A stretch of 62,274 bases of DNA from Lentisphaerota bacterium. GTDB lineage: Bacteria; Verrucomicrobiota; Lentisphaeria; Victivallales; Victivallaceae. This document shows, piece after piece, positions 1 through 8,833 of this stretch; positions within the stretch are counted from its first letter, which is position 1, and every line of letters starts with the position of its first letter. The stretch lies in assembly GCA_015061525.1 (NCBI GenBank), contig SUWK01000007.1, positions 1 through 62,274 on the forward strand. The letters are read 5' to 3'. Position numbers and translations under genes: made by a program. A model generated the notes under the pieces. It was not told the origin of the DNA and ran no database searches. It was given only the letters and a program-made list of their open reading frames with translations.

Positions 1-288
1 TTTGTTGCGTCGGCTTTGCTCGCATGGAAATGCTCGCAAAGTACATTCGCATGCGGACTGCGCGCTCGGCGGCAACCGCCTCGCACCCGTGTGTTGAACA
101 TGCCACAGAGGGCATCAAAAAGAAAAAAACAGCGGGTGTTACTCCACTGAGTTTTTTGCAAAGCTTTTTTCCAAAAAAGCGTCGATCAAGCCGCGACAGC
201 GGAGCGGCGCGACAGTTCGCTTTCTTTGCCGAGCTTTCTTTCTTGCGAAAGAAAGCGGAGGGCATCAACCAATATCGGGAACAGAGCC
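1..288 (+). repeat. Dispersed repeat copy A (partial, cut by window start)
   Basis: The sequence matches the reverse complement of the repeat at 25984-26427. It shares the block around 1-75 almost base for base and ends with the same terminal motif, CCAATATCGGGAACAGAGCC at 269-288. The part before position 1 is missing. The copy carries an extra block at 119-257. An ORF can be drawn across it (24-440), but its translation is repeat sequence fused to a transposase scrap, so no gene is called here. Confidence 0.8.
119..257. repeat. Nested 139-bp insertion in repeat copy A
   Basis: This block is absent from copy B and is flanked by an 11-bp direct repeat, GAGGGCATCAA, at 108-118 and 258-268. 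It is made of palindromes: a GCTTTTTT/AAAAAAGC hairpin and a GCTTTCTTTC/GAAAGAAAGC hairpin. A weaker version of the second hairpin recurs at 485-503. The block looks like a small secondary insertion with a target duplication. No terminal inverted repeat is obvious. Confidence 0.5.
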
Positions 289-345
289 TTTTCAAATGGA
301 TCAAGCAAAATTTGAAAATCAAAAGCTTTCTCGGCAGCAGTGAAG
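289..345 (+). pseudogene. IS4-type transposase C-terminal scrap
   Basis: The translation contains FKWIKQNLKIKSFLGSSEA. This is nearly the same as the segment FKWIKQNLKIQSFLGTSENA of the IS4 transposase relic at 59955-60777, around the YREK region. Only about 19 codons remain before the similarity is lost. It directly abuts the terminal motif of repeat copy A, so the repeat and the IS have recombined or inserted next to one another. Confidence 0.7.
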
Positions 346-383
346 CCATTATAAAAAAATCCGGAAATTTTTTTGATTGCAGC

Positions 384-412
384 TTGACAAAATATGTAAA
401 ACGATTTATTTT
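384..412 (+). promoter_or_regulatory. Candidate promoter for aroF-pheA
   Basis: TTGACA at 384-389 is followed by 17 nt and TATTTT at 407-412. The -35 is consensus and the -10 matches four of six positions. Transcription would start near 420 and give a leader of about 230 nt before aroF. Confidence 0.4.
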
Positions 413-484
413 ATACACTGTCAAACAGGAAAAATATTGATGAAAAATTTTGATTACAGCATCCGATTTTACTTTAGCAGCTTT

Positions 485-604
485 GCTTTCTTCTTTAGAA
501 AGCGGGGCGGGATGTCTGTTGCCGTGATCAAATGAAATCTTCCTGACAACCCTCTGACATTCTGATTGCCCCGCTGTGAAATACCGCTCACAGCGGGGTT
601 TTTT
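485..604 (+). terminator. Intrinsic terminator in the aroF leader, possible attenuator
   Basis: CCCCGCTGTGA (569-579) pairs perfectly with TCACAGCGGGG (588-598) and is followed by six T's (599-604), 45 bp before the aroF start. Upstream, AGCGGGGC at 501-508 is the exact complement of GCCCCGCT at 568-575, so it could act as an antiterminator. A GCTTTC/GAAAGC hairpin (485-490 with 498-503) would in turn block that segment. Two tiny ORFs lie between (MSVAVIK and MKSS), but neither is rich in aromatic codons. The terminator is clear; its regulatory use is inference. Confidence 0.6.
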
Positions 605-649
605 CATCTCTGTAAAATTTCAACGAACCAAATATAAAGGAAAAGAAAA

Positions 650-1666
650 ATGGTCATCATCCTCAAAGAAAATCCGGGAAAAAGTCAGCTTGACAATCTT
701 ATCAGCTGGATAAAAAGTCAGGGGGTCACTCCGCATATCACCCAGGGTATCCATCAGACTATCATGGGACTGGTCGGCGATACCGCAAAAATAGATATCG
801 AACTTCTTCAGCAGCTGGAGATCGTCGCCGCCGTCAAACGTGTTCAGGAACCTTACAAAAATGCCAACCGTAAATTTCATCCGCTGGACAGCATCGTTAA
901 AGTCGGTGATACCGGTATCGGCGGCGGAACCATGACTGTGATTGCCGGACCATGCTCGGTGGAAAGTGAGGAGCAGATCATTACCGTTGCCCGCAGTGTC
1001 AAAGCATCCGGAGCCAAGATACTGCGCGGCGGAGCATTCAAACCCCGTACCTCCCCTTACGCCTTTCAGGGATTGCGCGATGAGGGGATCCGGCTGCTTC
1101 TGGAGGCAAAAAAAGATACCGGTCTGCCGATTGTGACCGAAATCATGGATCTTTCACAGTTGGAATTGTTTTCCGAAGTTGATGTGATCCAGGTCGGCGC
1201 ACGCAATATGCAGAATTTTGAATTGCTCAAACAGCTCGGACACTCAAATAAACCGGTTCTGCTCAAACGCGGTCTTGCCAATACCTATCAGGAACTGTTG
1301 ATGAGTGCCGAGTACATCATGGCATTCGGCAACGAAAATGTCATCCTCTGTGAACGCGGTATCCGTACCTTTGAAAATTACACCCGCAACACTCTGGATA
1401 TCTCTGCAATACCGGCTCTGAAGACTCTTTCGCATCTGCCGGTAATAATCGATCCCAGTCACGCCGCCGGAATCGCCCGTTTCGTTTCCCCGCTGTCACT
1501 CTCTGCGGTTGCCGCCGGTGCCGACGGATTGATCATCGAGGTTCATAACAATCCTGCCTGCGCCCGCTGTGATGGTATGCAGAGCCTGACTATGCCGGAT
1601 TTCGCCGCGTTGATGAAAAAAATCAATATCGTCACCAACGCCAGAGAAGAGTGCAACGCCTTGTAA
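650..1666 (+). CDS. aroF: 3-deoxy-7-phosphoheptulonate (DAHP) synthase
   Basis: Catalyses the first step of the shikimate pathway, condensing phosphoenolpyruvate with erythrose 4-phosphate. The 338-aa protein has an N-terminal ferredoxin-like regulatory domain (about 1-70) followed by the barrel, the architecture of the Thermotoga/Bacillus-type family rather than E. coli AroG. Visible motifs are GPCSVES (100-106), the phosphate-binding RGGAFKPRTSPYAFQG (126-141), DPSHAAG and IEVHNNP near the C terminus. An AAGGAAAAG Shine-Dalgarno precedes the ATG. It is followed by pheA in the same direction, so the pair supplies chorismate and prephenate-derived products, and the upstream terminator suggests attenuation control. 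The naming aroF versus aroG/aroA is a convention choice. Confidence 0.95.
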   Translation: MVIILKENPGKSQLDNLISWIKSQGVTPHITQGIHQTIMGLVGDTAKIDIELLQQLEIVAAVKRVQEPYKNANRKFHPLDSIVKVGDTGIGGGTMTVIAGPCSVESEEQIITVARSVKASGAKILRGGAFKPRTSPYAFQGLRDEGIRLLLEAKKDTGLPIVTEIMDLSQLELFSEVDVIQVGARNMQNFELLKQLGHSNKPVLLKRGLANTYQELLMSAEYIMAFGNENVILCERGIRTFENYTRNTLDISAIPALKTLSHLPVIIDPSHAAGIARFVSPLSLSAVAAGADGLIIEVHNNPACARCDGMQSLTMPDFAALMKKINIVTNAREECNAL

Positions 1667-1750
1667 GCAGCAGATCAACATTTCATGTCCGCACAGGGAT
1701 TTTACAGGATTCGGAACATTATCAAAAATCAGATGAAAAGGAACAGAAAA

Positions 1751-2890
1751 ATGGATATCAGCAATGCCAGAAAAGAGATCGATCAAATCGATGAAAAGAT
1801 ACTTGAACTCTTTTCCCGCCGGATGGAGTTGGGAAAACAGATCGGCAAACTCAAGGAAATACAGGGACTGCCGGTGGAAAACCCGCTGCGCGAACGGGAG
1901 ATCCTGCTGAAGATGACCCGGGAATCAGGGGTGGAGCTGCAGAGCAGTGCCGGAATACTTTTTTCCACTCTTTTTGAATTGAGCAAAGCCTATCAACGCC
2001 GCAGCACTCCTGAAGCATCTGCTTTTGCCGGACGTATCCGGGAGTCGCTGGAGAATACCCCGGCTCTTTTTCCGGCGACCGCCAAAGTCGGCTGCTGCGG
2101 TATTCCCGGAGCTTACGCACAGTTGGCGGCAGACCGGTTGTTCAAACTGGCGGATATCATCAGTTTCAATGATTTCAGCGGAGTATTTCAGGCGGTGGAA
2201 AAAGGTTTGTGCCGTTACGGGGTGCTGCCGATAGAGAACTCAACATCCGGGACGATCGATCAGGTTTGTGACCTGATGCGTGACCATAAATTCTACATCG
2301 TCCGCAGCTGCCGTCTGCAGGTGAAACACGCTCTGCTGCTGGCTCCCGGGGCGAAGATAAGTGATGTTAAAGAGGTTATTTCCCATGAACAGGGGTTGAA
2401 ACAGTGCGCGAACTTCATCCGACAGCTGGGCAATGTCAAAATGAGTACCGCCGGCAGTACTGCAATGGCTGCCCGGATCGTCAGTGAATCCGGCCGTAAA
2501 GACCTCGCTGCCATTGCCAGCAGTGAGTGTGCCGCCATTTATTCTCTTGCCATCGGAGCTGCAAATATTCAGGACAGGGACTCCAACTACACCCGTTTCA
2601 TCTGCATTTCACGGGAACCGGAAATCTATCCGGGAGCTTCGCGCATCAGTATCATGGGAACTTTACCGCATAAACCGGGCTCCCTTTACCGGCTGCTGGC
2701 ACGTTTCGCAGTTCTGGGAGTCAATTTGACCAAATTGGAGAGCCGCCCCGGCAGGGACGGGAACTTTGAATACATGTTCTACTTTGACTTTGAAGCTTCT
2801 CTGCATGAGCCGGGAGTTTTCACGCTGCTCACCGAACTTGCCGCAGATGGTGGAAATTTCACCTTTCTGGGCAACTATCAGGAGATCTGA
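1751..2890 (+). CDS. pheA: Bifunctional chorismate mutase / prephenate dehydratase
   Basis: Converts chorismate to prephenate and then phenylpyruvate for phenylalanine synthesis. The 379-aa product has an AroQ chorismate mutase domain (about 1-85, RRMELGKQIGKLK), a prephenate dehydratase domain (about 110-285, with GVLPIENSTSGTI and the catalytic SNYTRF) and a C-terminal ACT domain (about 298-379). The ESRP motif in the ACT domain normally binds phenylalanine for feedback inhibition. I use the ATG at 1751, which has AAGGA just upstream and begins exactly at the mutase domain; an in-frame ATG at 1685 would add 22 unrelated residues. It ends 5 bp from the convergent mutS stop, with no terminator between. 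Confidence 0.95.
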   Translation: MDISNARKEIDQIDEKILELFSRRMELGKQIGKLKEIQGLPVENPLREREILLKMTRESGVELQSSAGILFSTLFELSKAYQRRSTPEASAFAGRIRESLENTPALFPATAKVGCCGIPGAYAQLAADRLFKLADIISFNDFSGVFQAVEKGLCRYGVLPIENSTSGTIDQVCDLMRDHKFYIVRSCRLQVKHALLLAPGAKISDVKEVISHEQGLKQCANFIRQLGNVKMSTAGSTAMAARIVSESGRKDLAAIASSECAAIYSLAIGAANIQDRDSNYTRFICISREPEIYPGASRISIMGTLPHKPGSLYRLLARFAVLGVNLTKLESRPGRDGNFEYMFYFDFEASLHEPGVFTLLTELAADGGNFTFLGNYQEI

Positions 2891-2895
2891 CCGAC

Positions 2896-5427
2896 TTAAA
2901 GCAGCCGGAGTTGGAGGATATCGCTGTCGTTCTCATCATCTGCCCGGCGGCGGTTGCGTACCGGACGCCGGGGGATCGCCGCCATTGCCTCTCTGGGGGC
3001 GGCGGCATTTTTTTCCAGAAGTTCCAGAATGGATTTTGCCCGTTCCAGTACCGCTTCGGGAACTCCGGCAAGACGTGCAACGTGGATACCGTAACTGCGG
3101 TCGGCCGCTCCGGGAATGATTTGCCGCAGAAAGATCACCTCATCACCGTATTCGCGCACTGCCACGTTGAAGTTGTTCACTCCGCGTCTGGTTTGGGCAA
3201 GTTCGGTCAATTCGTGGTAGTGGGTGGCAAACATGGTGCGTGACCGTGCCTGATCGTGCAGATATTCAGCGATCGACCATGCCAGCGACAAACCGTCAAA
3301 GGTACTGGTTCCCCTGCCGACTTCGTCGAGGATGACCAGACTTTTTTCTGTGGCGTGACGGAGGATATTGGCAGTTTCCACCATCTCCACCATAAAGGTA
3401 CTTTGCCCGCGGGAAAGGTCATCTGCCGCACCGATGCGGGTGAATATCCGGTCAACCATGCCGATTTCCATGCTGCGTGCCGGAACAAATGATCCTGCCT
3501 GTGCCATGATGACCAGCAGTGCCGTCTGGCGGATGTAGGTGGATTTGCCTGCCATATTCGGCCCGGTGATGACCATCATGCGCCGTTCATCGCCATCGAG
3601 GATCGTATCATTGGGGACAAATGTTCCGGATTCCATACTGTCATCCAGCACCGGGTGTCTGCCGTCGCGGATATCCAGACGGTCATCATCGAATATCGCC
3701 GGACGGCAGTAGTTGTGGATACGGGCGGTTTCTGCAAATCCTGCGATGGCATCCAATTCGGCAAGAGCTTCGGCACTGCGCTGGATATCGGCGGTGCAGG
3801 CGGTCGCCTGCCGCCGCAGATCATCAAATATTTTCTGTTCCAGAGCGCGGGCTTTTTCCTCTGCTCCGAGGATGCGGTTTTCCAATTCTTTCAGCTCCGG
3901 AGTGATGAAACGCTCGGCATTGACCAGAGTCTGTTTGCGTATGTAATCCTCCGGTACCAGAGACAGATTCGATTTACTCACTTCGATATAGTAACCAAAG
4001 ACGTTGTTGAATTTGACTTTGAGCGACTTGATACCGGTTCTTTCGATCTCCCGCTGCTGGATCGAACTCAACCATGACTTGCCGTCAGATGCTGCGGAGC
4101 GCAGTTCATCAAGTTCCGCAGAATATCCGGAGCGTATCACACCGCCGTCACTGATGGAGGCCGGTAATTCATCGGCAAGTGCCGACATCAGCGCGGTGGT
4201 CAACTCACCGAAGTTACCGATATTGGCGGTACATTCAGTGAAAAGTCTGGCATAGAGACTTTCAAGAAGAACTTTGATGGCGGGCAGGGATTCCAGTGAA
4301 CTGCCCAGATTTTGCAGATCACGGGGGGTGGCGATACCCACATTGAGTCTGCCGACGATACGTTCAAGGTCTTTCACCACCCGCAGTGATTCGCGGAATT
4401 CAGCCAGAGCCATCGGATCGATGACAAAATTTTCCACTGCATCCAGGCGACGGACGATGGCATCATGGTCGCGCAGCGGGCGCACCAGAAAACTGCGGAG
4501 TTTGCGGCCGCCCATCGGAGTGACGGATTTATCCAGCACTCCGAGCAGTGAACCGCGGCGGGAGTTTTCAAAGAGGGAACCGGTAATTTCCAGATTCCGC
4601 AGAGTTATCGGATCAAGTTCCAGAGTATCGGAAAGTGTGCGGAACTGCAGCAGTGTGACATGAGCTGCTTCATGGCGGAGATTTTCCGCAGCGTAACGCA
4701 GCACTGCCGCTGCCGCACCGACAGCGGCATCTTTACCGCGCAGACCGAAACCGTCGAGGGTACTGCTGTGAAAGTGGCGGCACAGAAACTCAAATCCGTC
4801 ACGTTTGTCAAAGCAGTAATCATCAAGTTCGCTCCACAATGGTGCCTTTTCGTCGGTTGGAAACTCCCCGGATTCCAGCAGAAAAGTTTTAAGTTTGCCG
4901 GTCGCAAGTATCTCTCTGACACCCATACGGCGGATCTCGGAAGCAAGTTTTTCCGCGCTGCCGGTTTCGCAGACGTAAAATTCACCGGTGCTTACATCCA
5001 GTGCCGCCAGATAGAGCGATTCACTTTTATCCATGGCAACAGCACCGAGAAAGTTGTTGCCGTCATCGTGGAGCAGGGCGTTGTCGATCATGGTGCCCGG
5101 GGTGATGATCCGGGTGATCTGGCGTTTGACGATACCTTTGGTCACCAGTTTAGGGTCTTCCACCTGTTCCGCGATGGCGACTTTGAGTCCGGCTGCAACC
5201 AGTCGCGGCAGGTAACTGTCCAGTGCATGATACGGGAAACCGCACATCGGAGTACCCTGCCGTTTGGTAAGAGTCAGATCCAGGGCGTGGCTGACGGTCT
5301 CAGCATCTTCAAAAAACTCTTCATAAAAGTCGCCCAACCGGAAGAGCAGCACCGCATCCGGCGGTATCTGAGCTTTGGCTTCGCGGTACTGGATCATCAT
5401 GGGAGTAAGTTTGCTGTTTTCCGCCAT
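2896..5427 (-). CDS. mutS: DNA mismatch repair ATPase MutS
   Basis: Recognises mismatches and small loops and recruits MutL. The roughly 843-aa protein carries the N-terminal mismatch-recognition motif GDFYEEFFEDA, the core lever and clamp domains, the Walker A motif GPNMAGKST and the Walker B region VILDEVGRGTSTFDG. The length is normal for MutS1. An ATG at 5439 overlaps the folB stop as ATGA, but the GGAGG there sits 1 nt from that ATG and 13 nt from the ATG at 5427, so the latter is preferred. It is the last gene of the long minus-strand run. No mutL is visible in the window. Confidence 0.95.
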   Translation of the reverse strand: MAENSKLTPMMIQYREAKAQIPPDAVLLFRLGDFYEEFFEDAETVSHALDLTLTKRQGTPMCGFPYHALDSYLPRLVAAGLKVAIAEQVEDPKLVTKGIVKRQITRIITPGTMIDNALLHDDGNNFLGAVAMDKSESLYLAALDVSTGEFYVCETGSAEKLASEIRRMGVREILATGKLKTFLLESGEFPTDEKAPLWSELDDYCFDKRDGFEFLCRHFHSSTLDGFGLRGKDAAVGAAAAVLRYAAENLRHEAAHVTLLQFRTLSDTLELDPITLRNLEITGSLFENSRRGSLLGVLDKSVTPMGGRKLRSFLVRPLRDHDAIVRRLDAVENFVIDPMALAEFRESLRVVKDLERIVGRLNVGIATPRDLQNLGSSLESLPAIKVLLESLYARLFTECTANIGNFGELTTALMSALADELPASISDGGVIRSGYSAELDELRSAASDGKSWLSSIQQREIERTGIKSLKVKFNNVFGYYIEVSKSNLSLVPEDYIRKQTLVNAERFITPELKELENRILGAEEKARALEQKIFDDLRRQATACTADIQRSAEALAELDAIAGFAETARIHNYCRPAIFDDDRLDIRDGRHPVLDDSMESGTFVPNDTILDGDERRMMVITGPNMAGKSTYIRQTALLVIMAQAGSFVPARSMEIGMVDRIFTRIGAADDLSRGQSTFMVEMVETANILRHATEKSLVILDEVGRGTSTFDGLSLAWSIAEYLHDQARSRTMFATHYHELTELAQTRRGVNNFNVAVREYGDEVIFLRQIIPGAADRSYGIHVARLAGVPEAVLERAKSILELLEKNAAAPREAMAAIPRRPVRNRRRADDENDSDILQLRLL

Positions 5428-5435
5428 TTTATAAA

Positions 5436-5792
5436 TCATGCCTCCGCAAAAAATTCTTCACTGTAACTGATCATTGCACCGAAAGCCGATGCTGCCGGTT
5501 TGCCGATAGTGATCTTTACCCGGGTCACTCCGGCGAAGCTCAACACTGTTTTTCCAAGATGCAGTGCCAGCGTTTCCAGCAGTTCAAAGCGGCTGAGTTC
5601 ACTGTTTTCTACAACTTTTCTTTCCACTGCAGAGTAATCTACCGAGGCAAAAAGATCATCCGTCTGCGCGGCACGGCGCGAGTCGTAGTCGAACTCCACT
5701 CCGATGATAAGCTGCTGACGGTGCAATTTTTCATATTCCAGGGTGCCGATGACGGCAGAAACCCGGAGATCATCTATTTTTACTGTACCCAT
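5436..5792 (-). CDS. folB: Dihydroneopterin aldolase family protein
   Basis: Small 118-aa protein of the FolB/dihydroneopterin aldolase fold, which converts dihydroneopterin to 6-hydroxymethyl-dihydropterin in folate synthesis. Family features visible are the early glutamate in IGTLEYEKLHRQ, the VDYSAV segment, the LLETLA helix glutamate and the conserved lysine in ITIGKPAA. The stop overlaps the upstream possible mutS start. No other folate gene is adjacent, so the context does not confirm the substrate; the related 7,8-dihydroneopterin epimerase activity is possible. Confidence 0.85.
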   Translation of the reverse strand: MGTVKIDDLRVSAVIGTLEYEKLHRQQLIIGVEFDYDSRRAAQTDDLFASVDYSAVERKVVENSELSRFELLETLALHLGKTVLSFAGVTRVKITIGKPAASAFGAMISYSEEFFAEA

Positions 5793-5826
5793 ACTTTATA
5801 CGTTATGTTCTCTGTTTCCGGATCGT

Positions 5827-6420
5827 TCAGTACAATTTACCCCCGATTGCGAACTCTGTCAAGAGCGATCGCAGTTTTTTCAGCGGCATTCCTACAATAT
5901 TTTCCAACTCTCCGGAGAAACTTTCCACGATCATTTCCCCATGCTCCTGGATCGCGTAAGCTCCGGCTTTATCCAATACCTCCACTTCGGCAAGGTAGCC
6001 GGCGATGATCTGCGGAGTAAGCTCTTTGAACTTTACTGTACTGCACTCGCTCCACACTTTGCACACTTCCAGTTCCCGGCAGATCAGTGCCATTCCGGTG
6101 ATGACCTCATGGGTTTTACCGGAAAATTCTGCCAGCATTCCGGCGGCATCTGCCGGATCTGCCGGTTTCCCGATCGCCCGGTTTTCAAAAACGATCATGG
6201 TATCCGCTCCAAGCACCCAGCAACCGCGCCGGGTATCTGCAACTGCCGATGCTTTAAGCAAAGCGTTCTGCTGCGGCAGTGTGCGGATATCTTCCGCTTC
6301 AGAAAGTTCCTTTACCGGAATTGTTTCCACTGTGAAATCCACACCGCACTTTTGGAGCAGTTCTTTCCGGCGCGGTGAACCGGATGCCAACAGAAACTGC
6401 CGGTCACTCATTGCGGTCAT
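5827..6420 (-). CDS. maf: Maf family nucleotide pyrophosphatase
   Basis: Hydrolyses non-canonical or excess nucleoside triphosphates to the monophosphate and pyrophosphate. The 197-aa protein has the hallmark ASGSPRRKELL near the N terminus, VLGADTMI, GKTHEVITG and YAIQEHGEMIVESFSG followed by NIVGMPL. The pattern resembles the dTTP/UTP branch (YhdE-like). Two start codons are possible, 6420 and 6411; both overlap the end of the upstream gene, implying translational coupling. Confidence 0.9.
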   Translation of the reverse strand: MTAMSDRQFLLASGSPRRKELLQKCGVDFTVETIPVKELSEAEDIRTLPQQNALLKASAVADTRRGCWVLGADTMIVFENRAIGKPADPADAAGMLAEFSGKTHEVITGMALICRELEVCKVWSECSTVKFKELTPQIIAGYLAEVEVLDKAGAYAIQEHGEMIVESFSGELENIVGMPLKKLRSLLTEFAIGGKLY

Positions 6421-6982
6421 TTTTTACCGGAGTTTTGAGAGAGATCGTCCGTCCGGAGTTGACCGGTTCTGTCTTCACCGGATCTGCCGTATCACCGGAA
6501 TCAACTGCCGCAGATTCGGAATTGCTCCGGCATTTTTTACAGTTACTGATATCCAGTTTGATATTGTAGATTTTTTCCACCCCGAAAAAACTGTTGAGCT
6601 GGGTACGGACGACTGAAGCAAGTTCTGTCATGACCTGCGATACCGGTCTTTCCTCATCCTTTATGGAGGCACGCAGTTCAATATCCAGACCAGCCGGATT
6701 GTCAAAGATCTGCAAACGGTTGAGTTCCAGACATTTTATCGGAGCTGCTGCATGTTTTATCACACTGAATATTGCCGGGATCGTGATCATGACCGTACCG
6801 GAACTGTTCTGCACTTCGATATGTGAACAGCTTTTTCTGCGGAAACACAACTTCCATACCAGACGGAGCAGCAGACAGATGAAAATTCCGGTGATCGTTC
6901 CGCAGAGAAAATCATTGGACAACACTTTCAGAATGAAATTTTCCACTCCTGCCGGAATAAAGCTGAAGAATACTGTTTTCAT
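6404..6982 (-). CDS. Asp23/AmaP-like membrane protein
   Basis: 192-aa protein of uncertain function. A hydrophobic segment (about 20-45) is followed by basic residues and a domain (about 55-150) with the Asp23/AmaP pattern: a strand-rich start, then a helix VSQVMTELASVVRTQLNSFFG and a final strand YNIKLDIS. The last 45 residues are low-complexity and polar. In Firmicutes AmaP anchors Asp23 to the membrane, and an Asp23-like protein is encoded at 52447-52902, so the two could be partners. It sits between lepA and maf. The family call is a pattern judgement. Confidence 0.55.
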   Translation of the reverse strand: MKTVFFSFIPAGVENFILKVLSNDFLCGTITGIFICLLLRLVWKLCFRRKSCSHIEVQNSSGTVMITIPAIFSVIKHAAAPIKCLELNRLQIFDNPAGLDIELRASIKDEERPVSQVMTELASVVRTQLNSFFGVEKIYNIKLDISNCKKCRSNSESAAVDSGDTADPVKTEPVNSGRTISLKTPVKNDRNE

Positions 6983-7017
6983 AGTGCAGAACTCCTTTTT
7001 TTTGCTGAATGTTATGG

Positions 7018-8829
7018 TTACTGATTGAATTCCTGCGCTTTCAATACCGCCACAAATGCCTCCTGCGGGATATTGACCTGTCCGATAAGTTTCATGCGCT
7101 TTTTACCCTCTTTCTGCTTCTCCAGCAGTTTGCGTTTACGCGTGATATCGCCGCCGTAGCACTTGGCAAGCACGTTTTTACGCAGCTGACGGATCGTTTC
7201 ACGTGCGATGACCTTGCCGCCGATGGCTGCCTGAATGGCGATCTGGAACATCTGCGGCGGAATTGCATCGCGCAATCTTTCTGCGACTTGTCTGCCGCGT
7301 TCATACGCCATATCCACATGGACGATACTGCTGAAAGCATCCACCGTTTCGCCGTTGACCATAATATCCAGCTTGACCATTTTGCCGGCACGGTATCCGG
7401 CCGGTTCATAATCCATGCTGCCGTAGCCGCGGGTGATGGATTTGAGTTTGTCGTGAAAGTCGATCAGGATCTCGTGCATCGGCATTTCAGCAGTGATGAT
7501 GACATGGTTGGCATCCACGCTGGAAGTATTGGTACAGATGCCGCGTTTGCTCATCACCAGATTCATCACATCACCGATATATTCGGTCGGGATCATCAGA
7601 TGGCAGTTGATGACCGGTTCTTCGATACGTTCGATACCGGACGGATCCGGAAGGTGGACCGGGTTGTCGATTTCGATCATTTCGCCGGATTTCATGTAGA
7701 CATGGTAGATCACCGAGGGATACGTTGCCAGAATATCCATATTGTATTCCCGGCGCAGCCGTTCCTGAATGACTTCCATGTGCAGCAGACCGAGGAATCC
7801 GCAGCGGAAACCGAAGCCCAGTGCGGCAGAACTCTCTGCCTGATAGAAAAATGCTGCATCATTGAGCTGCAGTTTTGCCATGCTCGCTTTGAGCTGGTCA
7901 TAATCTGCTGTGTCGATCGGGTAGATGCCGCTGAACACCATCGGGCGCACCTGACGGAAGCCGGGCAGCGGTTCGGCACTGGGGTTCTGCACATCGGTAA
8001 TTGTATCACCGATACGGGTGTCTGCCGGTGACTTCAAGTTGGGGATGATGTAGCCCACACTGCCGGGACCAAGTTCCGGGTCAGGACGCATATCTGGACT
8101 GAAGTGACCGACCTCTTTAAGTTCGCTTTCAATGCCGTTGGAAAAGAGTTTGATCCGGGTTCCGCGTTTGAAAACTCCACGCTGTACCCGGACGAAGTTC
8201 ACCACTCCGCGGAATGTATCATAACGTGAGTCAAAGATCAACGCGGCACTTCCCGGTTCATCACCAACTGTCGGCGGAGGAATACGCTCAATGACCGCTT
8301 TCAGCAGCTCGGCTACGCCCTCACCGGTTTTTCCGGAAACGTGCAGTGCCTCTTCGCGCGGCAGCGCGAGGATCTCCTCCATTTGTTCGTAACACAACGG
8401 CAGGTTCGCTGCCGGCAGGTCGATCTTATTGATGACCGGGACCACCCGGAGATTCTGATGAAACGCCAGATTTACGTTGGCTACGGTCTGGGCCTGAACT
8501 CCCTGCGTGGCATCGATGAGCAATATCGCACCCTCACATGCACTCAGGCTCCGGCTGACTTCGTAAGTGAAGTCCACGTGTCCCGGAGTGTCGATAAGAT
8601 TGAGTTCATACACCTCTTTGCCGTCCGGCGCATACATCATGCGGACCGGATGGGATTTGATGGTGATTCCACGTTCACGTTCCAAATCCATACCGTCGAG
8701 CAGCTGATCCTGCAAATCACGTTTTTCCACGGTACCGGTGATTTCCAGCATCCGGTCGGCGAGCGTGGATTTGCCGTGGTCGATGTGAGCGATAATGCAA
8801 AAGTTGCGGATATTTTTCAATTCAGCCAT
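7018..8829 (-). CDS. lepA: Elongation factor 4 (LepA)
   Basis: Ribosome-associated GTPase related to EF-G, implicated in ribosome biogenesis and back-translocation. The 603-aa length and domain order are standard. The GTPase motifs are AHIDHGKSTLADRM (G1), DTPGHVDF (G3) and NKIDLP (G4). The LepA-specific C-terminal domain is seen in CYGGDITRKRKLLEKQKEGK near residue 560. It begins 4 bp after the stop of the upstream peptidase gene, so the two are probably cotranscribed. Confidence 0.97.
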   Translation of the reverse strand: MAELKNIRNFCIIAHIDHGKSTLADRMLEITGTVEKRDLQDQLLDGMDLERERGITIKSHPVRMMYAPDGKEVYELNLIDTPGHVDFTYEVSRSLSACEGAILLIDATQGVQAQTVANVNLAFHQNLRVVPVINKIDLPAANLPLCYEQMEEILALPREEALHVSGKTGEGVAELLKAVIERIPPPTVGDEPGSAALIFDSRYDTFRGVVNFVRVQRGVFKRGTRIKLFSNGIESELKEVGHFSPDMRPDPELGPGSVGYIIPNLKSPADTRIGDTITDVQNPSAEPLPGFRQVRPMVFSGIYPIDTADYDQLKASMAKLQLNDAAFFYQAESSAALGFGFRCGFLGLLHMEVIQERLRREYNMDILATYPSVIYHVYMKSGEMIEIDNPVHLPDPSGIERIEEPVINCHLMIPTEYIGDVMNLVMSKRGICTNTSSVDANHVIITAEMPMHEILIDFHDKLKSITRGYGSMDYEPAGYRAGKMVKLDIMVNGETVDAFSSIVHVDMAYERGRQVAERLRDAIPPQMFQIAIQAAIGGKVIARETIRQLRKNVLAKCYGGDITRKRKLLEKQKEGKKRMKLIGQVNIPQEAFVAVLKAQEFNQ

Positions 8830-8833
8830 AAAA

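Noticed and set aside
24-440. 138-codon ORF at the window start
   Set aside because: It runs through the repeat, the palindromic insertion and a transposase scrap; no start or family supports a real protein.
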